A stretch of DNA of 64,000 nt from Turbatrix aceti (GCA_963969345.1 OZ017766.1:7006001-7070000), one strand, 5' to 3'; counted from the stretch's first letter, positions 54,470-64,000 are shown. Program-made: numbers and translations. The notes: a model not told the origin generated them from the letters alone.

Positions 54470-55232
54470 ATGCATTCATATTCTGTTTGTTCGTCGGATT
54501 CTGAAAATCACAATCACGATTTCCAAGTTTCTGTACTTGATTCGCGTATGTCACTACAACCAGATTCCTATGGAAATTTATCGGTTGATACAACTACAAC
54601 TACCTCATCGTATAACACATCCGTGTATTACAACAACGTATCTCACGATTCTACTATTCAATCAACTGTTATACCGATTTATGGACCATCCGATGAACGC
54701 GGATGCCATTCTATGTGCGAAAATGCTTCACAATTCACTCCGGTGGTCCCATCTACCTGCCAGGTAGTAACTCCGCCTACAGGTGCGGTTTCCAATTGGA
54801 ACTACAATTATCAAGCAAATGAATCTGCCCAACAAATACCGGTATCGAACATCCCATCTCCGTTCACAATTGAATCACTTGTTGGAAAGTATATTCCAAA
54901 TTCTCTCCGAAAACGAGGACGTCCGCGTGATGAAAGCGAGAATACAGACAGTCGCCAATATCATCGAGAGTACAAGAAAAAGGTACATACATATTTATCG
55001 TTTCGCATGATCCAAGCTTCTGAATTCTATTTTTTTTCAGAAAACAAACGAAAAGATCATCGCTGATGCAACTAAAGATGGTATCTTACAGTACGTCCAA
55101 CGACTGGCAATACAATACAACCACCTCCCAGCCATAGGGGCAGTGTATGTGCAATGTCTGCAACTTGAAGAACAAGTCAAGGCCTTTGTCAATGCAAGAA
55201 ACTCGGTCGAAGATGCGACTGCTTCGGAGTGA
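54470..55232 (+). CDS. Array gene 5: FTIESLV/KRGRPR family protein
   Basis: Exons 54470-54982 and 55041-55232, 234 residues. Starts MHSYSVCSSDSENHNHDF, not MDPY. The disordered region includes VDTTTTTSSYNTSVYYNN and IPIYGPSDERGCHS. Then SPFTIESLVGKYIPN, KRGRPRDESENTDSRQYHREYKKK, and exon 2 KTNEKIIADATKDGILQYVQRL with QCLQLEEQVKAFVNA. All key family positions are kept. Confidence 0.85.
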
Positions 55233-55387
55233 CCGTCCCTCATCTGTTGTTATGTATTTATATTTTGTACGTTGCAAGCCACAGTTGTGGTAATGGCGGA
55301 ATAAACATGATCTGATGTGAGGTAGCTAACACATAGGAAAAATCACAGCAAACAGTCCAAAAATAAACAGCAATGAAAAATGTCAAA

Positions 55388-56488
55388 TTAATCTACAATA
55401 GTTTTGATGAGTTCCACGATGTCGTCATGCAGACCAGAAACGGGACGAGGGCAGATTTTTTTATGAGACTGGAAGCAATCGTCAGTGTGGCAGATGGCGT
55501 TGCAGTCCGGGCAAGTTTGAAAAATGGAGGATTCGGATGAAGGCTTGGTGCAGTTGGTGTCGTCTCCAGTGCGAAGACAGATGGAGCACTGCCGCTGACT
55601 CTGGCACTCATGAGATTCCGGTAAGTAACGGAAACACTTGAGGCAAAACTCGAATTTCTAAAAAACAAATCATAATGATTGAAGTTCAAACTTTAGGACT
55701 CACATTTTTGTTTATCCAGGAAATAGGAGCAAATTTATGGGTAATGGAGTCGTAAACCACAAGAAAGGGGTATTTATGTTCTTCACTGTACCCGGCATTC
55801 GTTAGGATGACTCGGAGCGATGTGTCCAAGACGACAAAAATTTGTTCATTGTAACTCGGCAAGTGAATAATGCGATCGACGTCGGCAAGTGTCAGTGGAT
55901 ATTGGATGTCGTTTGGAAGGTTGGCTAGTTCCCATAAAGTATCGTTCGATTCGTCGAATCTGTCTTCATTATTTGTTGACACATACTTTTCCCAATTCGA
56001 GCAAGCAGCTGCGTGAAAGAAATTTCGTTCAACTGGGATAGTTTTGAAGTCGTCAGCGTACTTTTTCATGTATCGAGCCACCAATTTCACGGTTCCGACT
56101 CTGGTGCTGAATTCACGTTCAATGGCGCAGGGCAATTCAGGCAGTTCCCGAACTTTATTTTCGTAGTTGTGCTCGATGTTGGCGAGGCGCTCCATCCTCT
56201 CACCCTCCAGTTCCTCGATCACTTTTTTGAGCCGCGCGTCGATGTCAGCGTTCACCTCGTCCACCTGAGACACTCGCTCCGTGTTGTACGTTTCCAGCAA
56301 TTTTCGTCGCTTGATCATAACCCCTGACTCCTCAATCAACATGGCGTACAGCTCAGAATCCGAGTCTACGTTTGCAATTCGGCCTAAAATAAAGATTCGT
56401 GAGGTTTATCAATTATTGAAAAAAACCAACACTGAATGTCGGATATCGCATCTTTGACGTACTGAAGAGCGGAAACAAGGGTCGACAT
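55388..56488 (-). CDS. Coiled-coil/Cys-His protein, intact member
   Basis: Three exons, 56488-56431, 56383-55704 and 55657-55388, give 335 residues. Exon 1 has the same length (58 bases) and phase as in the two broken copies at 30264 and 36301. Residues 20-110 form a coiled coil (EELEGERMERLANIEHNYENK). A middle domain has NFFHAAACSNWEKYV and YPLTLADVDRIIHLP...FVVLDTSLRVILTN...YPFLVVYDS. The last exon has FCLKCFRY, HECQSQRQCSICLRTGDD and CPDCNAICHTDDCFQSHKKICPRP, a set of Cys and His spaced as if for two or three zinc ions. I do not recognise the family. It lies on the opposite strand inside the array and so must have moved in. Confidence 0.8.
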
Positions 56489-56977
56489 TGCAGAAAACTG
56501 AAATATCGAAATTATAAAACGTTCTGAACAAAACAAATCAGTGTCAAACAATATAGATGAAAAAGCGTATAAAAACAGAAAAACGGCTGTTTGCAAACAT
56601 GTTTGCTTTTTGCCGATAGCGCCAAAGAAAAAACAGCTTGCAGTTTGCGCGCATGCAAACTTTACATACAATGATACCGTAATTGATAGCAAAAATAAGA
56701 AGCGTGAAAGTGGATATTTATGTTTGCGTTCGTTCGTAAACGCGGTCAAAAAGTTGTTCATGAACAAATAAAAATCGAAAAAAAAAACTATTAGCAAACG
56801 AACATAAATGATGGCGATCGTTCGCTCTTCCCTGGATTGAATTCTACTATTTTACTTCCAAAATGTGTACAATTCATATATAACTAACATAAGATAATTG
56901 TCATTTATCGATAATCGATAATTAATATTATCTTGCCTATTACGATCAATATAATAGTTTTCAAAAAAGTCAAACAA
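56489..56977. other. Upstream flank of the Cys-His gene
   Basis: Contains hAT-like sequence at about 56640-56832 (GTTTGCGTTCGTTCGTAAACG and an end GTTCGCTCTTCCCTGG like the complement of CAGGGATGGGCGAAC). Otherwise AT-rich. Confidence 0.5.
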
Positions 56978-57085
56978 TTAATTTACAATACTTTTGATGA
57001 GGTCCACGATGTCGCCATACAGACCAGAAACAGGACGAGGACAGACTTTTTGATGGGCTTGAAAGCAATCGTCGGTGTGACACCT
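56978..57085 (-). pseudogene. Truncated 3' end of another Cys-His family member
   Basis: Reads CHTDDCFQAHQKVCPRPVSGLYGDIVDLIKSIVN then a stop, on the minus strand; it matches the last 34 residues of the intact gene next door. It stops abruptly where array module 4 begins. Confidence 0.85.
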
Positions 57086-57114
57086 GATCAAGGAAATGAT
57101 TGGCGTCAGATGGA

Positions 57115-57520
57115 AGTCATAGAACACGTTTGCAGGTTGATAAAAGCAACAATGTTCCCGAACCGAAACTACGTCATCTGCAAGCAGCAGCCGCGTTCGC
57201 CTGTTTCTTATCAGTAGCTTGCTCTCCGTCTTGCTCTCCCAAGCAGTCATGCAACTGCATTGACCGTTGCACGCGGAGGTTATCAGCGCCGATGGAAGAG
57301 CATCCTTGCATCTGCTGCTGCAGTGTGACGTAATTGACGTAGGTCGCGGTGGTCCTTATCAAAGAAGGTTTTTCTGATTCTACGTCACGCTTACCTTTAT
57401 ATATAAGGATGGGAAAGAGTTTTGCCGTCATCAGACTTCCTGAGTCATGGATGCGGGCTCCGGATGATGAATGGTTTCATGAGTCACCCGGTGAAAGGCC
57501 ATATCCGTGGAACGTGGGTT
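57115..57520 (+). promoter_or_regulatory. Array distal module 4
   Basis: Near-identical to module 2 through CCTTTATATATAAGGATGGG, TGAGTCATGGATGCGGGC and CATGAGTCACCCGGTGAAAGGCC. About 1 kb before array gene 6. Confidence 0.85.
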
Positions 57521-58334
57521 GACTGACTGTAATCAGGCGGGAGATGACTGCCGAGATCTTCCACCCGTGGTGCCGTCCGTGTCTGATTTGGCAGCCTGAT
57601 ATCATGCGGCTACTTATCAACTCTTGTGTAACCTTCATGATCATTGCACGAATTTATACCAGCTTCAGCGATTGATTACATTCAGCAAATGTAAATTGTA
57701 ACTCTTGTTTCTACCTTATTTAAAGCTGAAGCTGTAATTCATGGCATCTGACCGTCAGAATTTATAAATTCTGATAAATGTTATTTTTTGTCGAATCATT
57801 AATGTTTCTCTTTGACTAAATAAATAAATGAGTCGGACAACAATTCAACATCCTTTTGTGGAAAACATTTGGCGGAAAGTGTTCCGATTTTTGAAAAGGG
57901 GGTTATATTCGGAACATGAACAGTTGCGAACGGATATCGGTATCATCTCCAAAAACCTTTCTTTTCTTGAATTTAATTGCTCCGGTTCGTTCGCAAACAA
58001 AGTAAAAATTATCCAATTCGTTCGCAAACAAAGTAAAAATTTATCAAATTCATCCAGAAAAAATATAGTAAAACTATTGTACAAAACAAGAAAACCCAAT
58101 TGAACAAAAGAACTAAATAATTTTTTTTGTTTTTTCTACTCATGTCAGAAAAACTAAATTTAGCCCATTGATCAATGCATTGATAAAAAATGTGTTCCAT
58201 GTTTGTTCGCGATAAGTAAAATAAATTACATTTAAAAAAGTGCAAAAAATAGAAACTTTGCTAGGCGTGAGAATGTACCGAACATCGTGATATGTATTTT
58301 TGTGCACGTCAGTTTTGCTGCAATACCTGCAACT
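57521..58334. other. Spacer with hAT-like remnant
   Basis: At 57960-58050 and 58195-58215 GTTCGTTCGCAAACAAAGTAAAAATT words resemble the interior of the hAT-type element at 25924-26396. No clear ends or gene. Confidence 0.45.
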
Positions 58335-58493
58335 GTGAATCATAGAATAATTGACACTTCAGTGCGCGTTATCAGTTGAAAGGGAACAGTTATCAAGTGT
58401 AGGAGGTTTATGACTTCATGGACCCCAAGGCTTATATAAAGGACACAACATTCTGTCATAAAGCGAAAAACCTATTTAGGACCAACGGTTTCC
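58335..58493 (+). promoter_or_regulatory. Proximal promoter, array gene 6
   Basis: CACCTGCAACTGTGAATCAT-like variant (TGAATCAT at 58335), GCGTTATCAGTTG with GTTATCAG at 58368-58375, a second TTATCA at 58390, and TATATAAAGG at 58433; ATG about 54 bp on. Confidence 0.75.
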
Positions 58494-59245
58494 ATGGATT
58501 CATACACCGTTTTCCAGTCGCCTTCCGCGGATTCAAGCTACGTTCCAATGCCAGTTTCTGCTCCTAACCATCAAATGCCACGGCATCCTGAAACCTACGC
58601 AACAACCTCGTATAACAATCAGATGTATTACGACACAAATACTTTCAACACACCTGAAACGTCAGAATACCTGTGGCCAGATGAAACCGGATGTCCTTCA
58701 GCTTCCAATTTCGACTACCAACAGAAGTTCTTTCCTGTAGGCACTTCTAGCTACACCGTAACCCCTCCTAGCTGCCAGATGCCGATCCCCATGACTGAAA
58801 GCTTCTCACCTGTGTGGAACAATGATATTCAGGCAAATGTGCCTGTTCAGCAGCTGCAGATTTCCAACGCCGGTCCTTCCTTCACAATTGAATCACTTGT
58901 CGGCAAATACATCCCAAGTTCCCCCCAAAAAAGGGGACGTCCACGTGAAGAGGGAAAATGTCCGAAATCTCGTCAGTACCATCGAGAATATAAGAAAAGG
59001 GTATCGTTTAATCTGATGCAAACATTTGAATTTTATCCTTGAGTTCTTTTCAGAAGACGAACAACAACATCATTGCCAAAGCGACGAAGGACGGCATTCT
59101 CCAGCATCTCCACTACCTTGCACAACAGTATTCACATCTCCCGGATATTCAAGATACGTACGATGAGTGTCTAAAACTCGAAGATCGAGTGAAGACATTT
59201 GTCAATGCAACAAGTCTAGCTAAACTCTCGACTTCTTCGAAATAA
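58494..59245 (+). CDS. Array gene 6: FTIESLV/KRGRPR family protein
   Basis: Exons 58494-59000 and 59054-59245, 232 residues. MDSYTVFQSPSADSSY start; NQMYYDTNTFNTPETSEYL, DETGCPSASNF; then PSFTIESLVGKYIPS, KRGRPREEGKCPKSRQYHREYKKR, and exon 2 KTNNNIIAKATKDGILQHLHYL, YDECLKLEDRVKTFVNA. The N-terminal part is the closest match to the N-terminus of array gene 8. Confidence 0.85.
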
Positions 59246-59619
59246 CCATAATATATCTGTTTTATGATTAATCCCTATTTATACCACAAAATAACGTGTA
59301 CAACAGAATAAAAAAAATAAAAACTCAAATTAAGTGCGAAAATCTGTTTTGAACAATTTGACAAAAACATTGAAATTAAAGCACATCGACTGAATTCTAA
59401 CGGCAAAGGATGATCGTAATTTGTTACGACTTCCAGACTCCGAAGTACGATATCATGCAATGTATATATATATACATATGCATATGCATATGTACATACA
59501 TATACTATGACGTCGGTCTTGATTTTGATAAATAAACAGTTCGGTTCGACTGACTCAGACATCAAGGTCACTACAGAAACCTGTCGTCATTGAGCATCTT
59601 TACTCTTTGTCTTTGTTGA
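59246..59619. other. Spacer after array gene 6
   Basis: AT-rich; GTATATATATATACATATGCATATGCATATG at about 59461-59491 is a nearly palindromic TA/CATATG run. AATAAAC near 59530. No gene. Confidence 0.45.
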
Positions 59620-59830
59620 TAAAAGATCTGAACCCCCACGTCATCTACGGACAGCGTTCGCCTGGTCCTTATCACTCCATGCCCCCTGAATGTGACGTAT
59701 TTGACGTAGGTCGCAGTGGTCCTTATCAAAGAATGCCCCTTGCTTCTACGTCACTGTTCGTGACCTTTATAAGGAGAAGAAAAATTTTTGTCGTCATAAC
59801 ACTTCCTGAGTGATCTCCCGCCGGAAAGTC
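59620..59830 (+). promoter_or_regulatory. Array distal module 5 (shortened)
   Basis: GTTGATAAAAG, CCACGTCATCTAC, GTTCGCCTGG, TGACGTATTTGACGTAGG, CCTTATCAAAGAATG, TACGTCACTG, CCTTTATAAGGAG, GTCGTCATAACACTTCCTGAGTGA. The middle section (CTCTCCC...GCACGCGGAGG) is missing. Confidence 0.75.
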
Positions 59831-60269
59831 GGTGACGAAGGACACCATCCGCGGATGGATGCATCCGTGGTCAAGCGCGTGGTATTTTGTGGTACGGAAA
59901 TATGGTTTTGTAAGTTGTGTATTCGTACATGGGTGGACATCCATGTTCAATTCAAATCAAGATGGCATCCGTCGATGACTACTTTTGCCGTATTCGATGG
60001 TGAGTTTGAATTGTAAATATTTCGTTTTAAGTGCCGGGATTTTTGAATTCATGAAAATTGTTCCAATGTTTTTCACATTGTTTGAAGATTTGGTTCATGC
60101 TAAATATCGATTTTTAAAATTTTGATTTTTGTACGATGTTTGATACTCAAGTTTTTTGTTTTAAATAGATTTCGGTTCCGGTTCTCAGATATTTCGTTGT
60201 TTTTATTGACAATATTGATTTTGCAACGTCCGCTTGAAATTGATCAGTGGACTTAAAACAAAAATGTAA

Positions 60270-60474
60270 CAATCTTTTGTTCAAGCACGTGTAAGAGCAC
60301 CGAACATCTCGATCATGGACGTCATTTTTGTTCTCCCGTGAGTTGATTATTGCGTTATCATTGGGGGAGTTATGACACCATAAAGGGGGAGGTCCTTGTC
60401 CAACCTTATCAAAAACGTATATAAAGAGTCTCTTTTAATTCCCAACAAGCACCTTGTCGTGACCAACGATTTCC
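60270..60474 (+). promoter_or_regulatory. Proximal promoter, array gene 7
   Basis: AGCACGTGTAAGAGCACCGAACATCTCGATCATGGACGTCA, GTGAGTTGATT in place of TGAGTCAC, GCGTTATCATT at 60353, and TATATAAAG at 60418; ATG 49 bp on. The preceding 59831-60270 is spacer without a recognised feature. Confidence 0.7.
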
Positions 60475-61255
60475 ATGAATCCATACAAGTCGAATGTTAA
60501 TCCAAGCCATGTCCCGGCACAGTCTGGGATGCCAGTTTCTGCGCCAAACTACCAAATGCCATTACAACATGAGCTCTACGGCACTTTCAACGCTGATACA
60601 ACCACAACCACATCTTCATACAACTATGTGCCCTACAATGATGCGACTCAGCACTCTATTTATTCTGCCGGGATGCCGGAATACTGGTCGTGTGATGAAG
60701 GTAGGTGCCCTTTGGCTTCTGTCTACGAAAACGGCCAGTATCCAACTTCTGTCAGCACTCCGAGCTATTCCGTACGCACGCCTAGCTGTCAGGTGATGAC
60801 CCCCACGACCGCAACTTTCTCGTCCGGGTCGCCTTACGATGTTCCGGTAACTGAACCCGTTCAACAGCAGCAGCAGATTCCACCTCCGTTCACCATTGAA
60901 TCGCTTGTCAGCAACCACCTCCCGAAGTACCAAAAACGAGGACGTCCCCGTGCCGAAGGGGAGGACACAAACAAACGCCAGTACTATCGTGCGTACAAGA
61001 TAAACGTATGTTTCTCTCAAAGCTACTAACAATCAAATTCTAACATTGGGTTTTTTTTAGAAGAAAAAGGACAAAATCATCGCCGATGCCACCAAGGATG
61101 GCATTCTCCAATATTTCCACCGCCTGGCACAACAGTATCCCGAGCTTCCGGATATCCAGGAAGCGTACGACGAATGTCTCAAACTAGAAGAACAAGTGAA
61201 GGCTTTTGTCAATGCCAATTTTTCGTCTAATATGGATGCTACTTCTTCAGAATGA
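60475..61255 (+). CDS. Array gene 7: FTIESLV/KRGRPR family protein
   Basis: Exons 60475-61005 and 61061-61255, 241 residues. MNPYKSNVNPSHVPAQ start; TTTTTSSYNYVPYNDATQHSIYSAG; Gln-rich QQQQQIPPPFTIESLVSNHLPK; KRGRPRAEGEDTNKRQYYRAYKIN; exon 2 KKKDKIIADATKDGILQYFHRL, YDECLKLEEQVKAFVNA. Shares RQYYRAYKI with gene 8 only, so genes 7 and 8 form a subgroup. Confidence 0.85.
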
Positions 61256-61439
61256 CCGTATCATATCCGTCCTTATATCTATTTTTGTTTGTACGAATGT
61301 TATCCGTTAGGTAGTTTTCAAAATAAATTTACAACAATACTTGAGCCTGACGTATTTACAAGACATATTTGGTCAGTAGAGTGACCCAAGCGAAGAAATC
61401 AAACACAACGTCATAGAACATCGGTGCAAGCTTGCAAGT
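61256..61439. other. Spacer before module 6
   Basis: AATAAA near 61322; GGTCAGTAGAGTGACCC resembles the lead-in of modules 2 and 3. Confidence 0.45.
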
Positions 61440-61640
61440 ATGCAAGTATCATAGCAAACCGAAACTACGTCATCCTGCAGGCAGCAACCCTGTTTGCGTG
61501 GCTCTTATCAGCAGTTGGCCTGCGTCTTGCTCTCCCCCAAACAGACCTACATCGGAGGTTATCAGCGTAGATTGATACTTGATGCAACGCATCGGTTTGC
61601 AAACTGTGACGTCGGTGATCGTGATGTCCAGAAATGCTTC
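61440..61640 (+). promoter_or_regulatory. Array distal module 6 (degenerate)
   Basis: AACCGAAACTACGTCATCCTGCAGGCAGCAACC, TGGCTCTTATCAGCAGTTGGCC, GTCTTGCTCTCCC, ATCGGAGGTTATCAGCG and TGTGACGTCGGTGATCG are in order; TATA and AP-1 parts are not seen. Confidence 0.75.
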
Positions 61641-61919
61641 AGAGATCGGCAAAAAAATGATGCAAGTCATACTTGCCACAATTGACCGAAAACCGAAATC
61701 AAAATCGACAATTTTGGATCTCGGTTAACCAAAATTGTCGGTTTGGATTTCGACAAAAGATAGTACCCAAACCGGAAGTTTAGTTTTGTTTGTTTCAAAT
61801 ACTCATCGGATTCGACTCTCGGTTGGTTTGGGTACCCGATGATAAAACTATAAACTGTCCAAGTGACTTTTCGTCTATCATCCTTTGAAAATTACCGACT
61901 TAAAAATAGCGGGCTGCAA

Positions 61920-62153
61920 ACAGCAATGTTGCAATCTATTGTTCCAGCACGTGGGGTGCACCGGACATCACGATCATAAACGTCATTCCGTTCTTCTTCA
62001 CCACCTCCTTCACTTTTTATCAGTAAGGAGGAGGTCAATGTTTTATGCATCTCAGGGACGGCCCCCATCACGTCTTATCAAAAAACCTATATATATGTAA
62101 GAGCATCTCTCAATACCCAACAAACACCTAATCTATCCTTACTGCCGCTTTCA
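61920..62153 (+). promoter_or_regulatory. Proximal promoter, array gene 8
   Basis: CCAGCACGTGGGGTGCACCGGACATCACGATCATAAACGTCA, CACTTTTTATCAGTAAGGAGGAGG, CTTATCA and CCTATATATATG at 62087-62096; ATG at 62154. The AP-1-like site is not recognisable. The region 61641-61920 before it contains a short inverted repeat around ACCAAAATTGTCGG/CCGACAATTTTGG-like words (about 61700-61745). Confidence 0.65.
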
Positions 62154-63153
62154 ATGGATTCTAACTCAGCTTTCCCGCCGAATTCCGATCCGAGATATGT
62201 TCCGGTGCAAGCCGGAATGTCCACTTCTGCTCCTAACCACCGAATACCATGGTCATCGGAATCGTACGGCAATGCGGCAGTTGCTACAACGGCCGCTGCA
62301 ACCTCTTCTATGTACAACGACCACATGTATTACGATACAACGTCTTTCAACACACCCAAAATGTCGAGATATTTGCGGTCTGATGAAAATGGGTCTTCTT
62401 CGGCTTCTAATTTCGAAAACCATCAGCAGTTCACCTCTGTATCATCTGACGAAAAATATTTAAATCGTCAGATGATGACTGCCACTACACATTTAACGGC
62501 ACATAGAACCAGAACCACATCATACAACTATGTGTCCTACAATGATGCGACTCACAATCAGCATTCTATTCATTCTGCCGGGATGTCAGAATACTGGCCG
62601 TCGAATGAAGGCGGAATCCGTTTGGCTTCATATTACGAAAACGTCCAGTATCCAACTTCTGACAGCACTCTTGGCTATTCAGTACGCACGTCTAGTTGTC
62701 AGGTGATGACCCCCACGACCGCAACTTTCTCGTCTGGGTCGCCCTACGATGTTCCGGCAATTGAACACGTTCAGCAACAGCAGACACCGTTCACCATTGA
62801 ATCGCTTGTCAACAAGCACATCCCGAAGAACCAAAAACGGGGACGTCCCCGTGCCGAAGGGGAAGACACAAACAGTCGCAAATACTATCGTGCTTACAAG
62901 ATTAAGGTACCGTTTTCCAAACACTCAAAAACTAAAATTGTGTTCTTTCCAGAAAATGAACGCCAAGATCATCGCCGATGCCACCAAGGACGGTATCCTT
63001 CAACACTTCCAGAGCCTCGCACAAAAATATTCAAATCTCCCCGACATCCAAGAAGCGTACGATGAGTGTCTGCAACTTGAAAATCGTGTCAGGGCCTATG
63101 TGAATGCCACAAACCCAGCCGAAGACGCTACAAACTCGACAGTTTCGGAGTGA
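62154..63153 (+). CDS. Array gene 8: long, apparently chimeric FTIESLV/KRGRPR family protein
   Basis: Exons 62154-62906 and 62953-63153, 317 residues, about 80 longer than its relatives. The first ~105 residues (MDSNSAFPPNSDPRY..., NDHMYYDTTSFNTPKMS, DENGSSSASNFENHQQF) follow gene 6, while from about residue 120 (TTSYNYVSYNDATHNQHSIHSAG, YSVRTSSCQVMTPTTATFSSGSPYDVPA) it follows gene 7. So two N-terminal regions lie end to end. Then QQQQTPFTIESLVNKHIPK, KRGRPRAEGEDTNSRKYYRAYKIK; exon 2 KMNAKIIADATKDGILQHFQSL, YDECLQLENRVRAYVNA. Intron only 46 bp. Confidence 0.85.
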
Positions 63154-64000
63154 GAATTATGCTTCACACCTATTTCCCCAGATGTTCAAATTTTTTGCTG
63201 TAGTTGAATGGCATAAAAATTGATCGAGTGAGTTATGAATGTTGTCTGTGTATGTATGTCTGCCAGTAATTAGCTACCTGATGGGATAAGAAGGAAAGAC
63301 GGTAGGCAGTAGATGTGTATGCATGCATGCATGATTATGCTGTGGCCGCCTGACCTGGTCGTCCTCAACTTTTTTGGCGCGGCGTTGGGGGCGTGGCGTG
63401 CGGTCGTCAGTCACCTGCAACCACTCAACACAACAACAAGCACCAAGCACCGGATTGATCTTTCCACTGTCTTACCGGCCTGCGCAAGCACAATTGCCAA
63501 CTTCATTCGCCACAAAAGCTGACCTTCCTTAAAATTAGACAGATGATGTTTTGTAATTCTACGGAATGTGTACGGCAATTTTGTTCTTTTGTCTTTGTTT
63601 TTTTTAGTCGTTGGCATTTTTGATAATTTCCGATATCTAAGTTGCTACCCTGATCAATAGATATATATCTATCGTATATTATACTATATATGTATAGTAT
63701 ACTATACATGTATAGTATAACAGAGATATAAACCAATTGACCGAGGCTATCCTATCCTATTATCTTCTTCAGACGTTTGCTCCTTTCTTCCATCCTTCCA
63801 TCTTTTCTTTCCCCGAAGGAAAAGAAAAGAAGAAATGGTTTCAGAAGAAATAACAAGCGGGAAAAAAAAAGCATGCATAACAAACGTGCAGCAGCCTGCT
63901 CTGCTAATAATAACGGTCCGATCATCCATCCACAATTCGAATCACGCTGCTTTTTGCCTTGAGCGCGCGCGCGCGCATTTTGTCCGTCTCTCGTCGCGTC
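63154..64000. other. Right end of window, no gene recognised
   Basis: Contains an AT palindrome with TATAGTATACTATACATGTATAGTATA at about 63693-63719 and a GCGCGCGCGCGCGC run at 63962-63976. TGCATGCATGCATG occurs near 63320. The GC-richer part at 63345-63520 has no open family signal. Confidence 0.5.

Noticed and set aside
47722..57431. Open frames of about 65-100 codons on both strands in the array's distal modules (for example MQVDKSNKVPEPK... on plus and ...YVNYVTLQQQMQG... on minus).
   Set aside because: They are open on both strands over the same DNA in modules 1-4 and vanish in modules 0, 5 and 6, while CRE, GATA and TATA words stay. The conserved unit is better explained as regulatory.
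1..64000. tRNA, rRNA or CRISPR-type arrays.
   Set aside because: I saw no tRNA-like A/B box pair with a cloverleaf, no rRNA blocks, and no regularly spaced exact repeats with unique spacers; a tRNAscan run would be decisive.

Overview
The window is eukaryotic and most likely from a nematode. The reasons are compact genes with short introns ending in TTTTCAG-type acceptors, acceptors lying only a few bases before some start codons (as expected for spliced-leader trans-splicing), a nematode-type seven-helix chemoreceptor, an arginine kinase of nematode type, and many small foldback or intronic repeats. I cannot name the genus.

1-26 kb is an ordinary gene-dense region. It holds the end of serine hydroxymethyltransferase, a NUDT19-like Nudix hydrolase, two unrecognised minus-strand genes, NDUFAF5, ALG3, cactin (with an apparent one-base frameshift and a CK1/TTBK-like pseudokinase nested in its third intron), a short POLR3E/RPC5 subunit and eIF2B-delta. 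POLR3E, cactin and ALG3 run in the same direction and may form an operon. Two repeat families stand out: a long palindromic foldback element, and a second element of about 280 bp found five times, always inside an intron. One foldback copy is interrupted by a hAT-type MITE with an 8-bp target duplication.

26-39 kb contains a recent 4.3-kb direct duplication carrying a carotenoid oxygenase and a coiled-coil/Cys-His gene. The first oxygenase is full length; the second has lost its first ~32 codons and starts from new sequence. Both copies of the coiled-coil gene are broken, but an intact relative lies at 55.4-56.5 kb. Two genes for secreted peptides with a shared eight-cysteine domain lie beside the duplication; one is fused to a chitin-binding domain.

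39-46 kb holds a multi-pass membrane protein, the chemoreceptor and an arginine kinase with an unusual hydrophobic N-terminal exon.

46-63 kb is the most striking part: a tandem array of eight two-exon genes for one family of small proteins. Each has a disordered N-terminus, an FTIESLV-type motif resembling the eh1 Groucho-binding octapeptide, a KRGRPR basic/AT-hook-like motif, and a short helical C-terminal exon. I do not recognise the family. Nearly all members have the same promoter layout: an AP-1-like TGAGTCAC site, then GTTATCAG (GATA), then a TATA box 35-60 bp before the ATG. A second conserved non-coding module, rich in CRE-like, GATA, AP-1 and TATA sequences, recurs seven times, once before nearly every gene. 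The array looks like a fast-evolving, strongly inducible or tissue-restricted set of putative transcriptional repressors.
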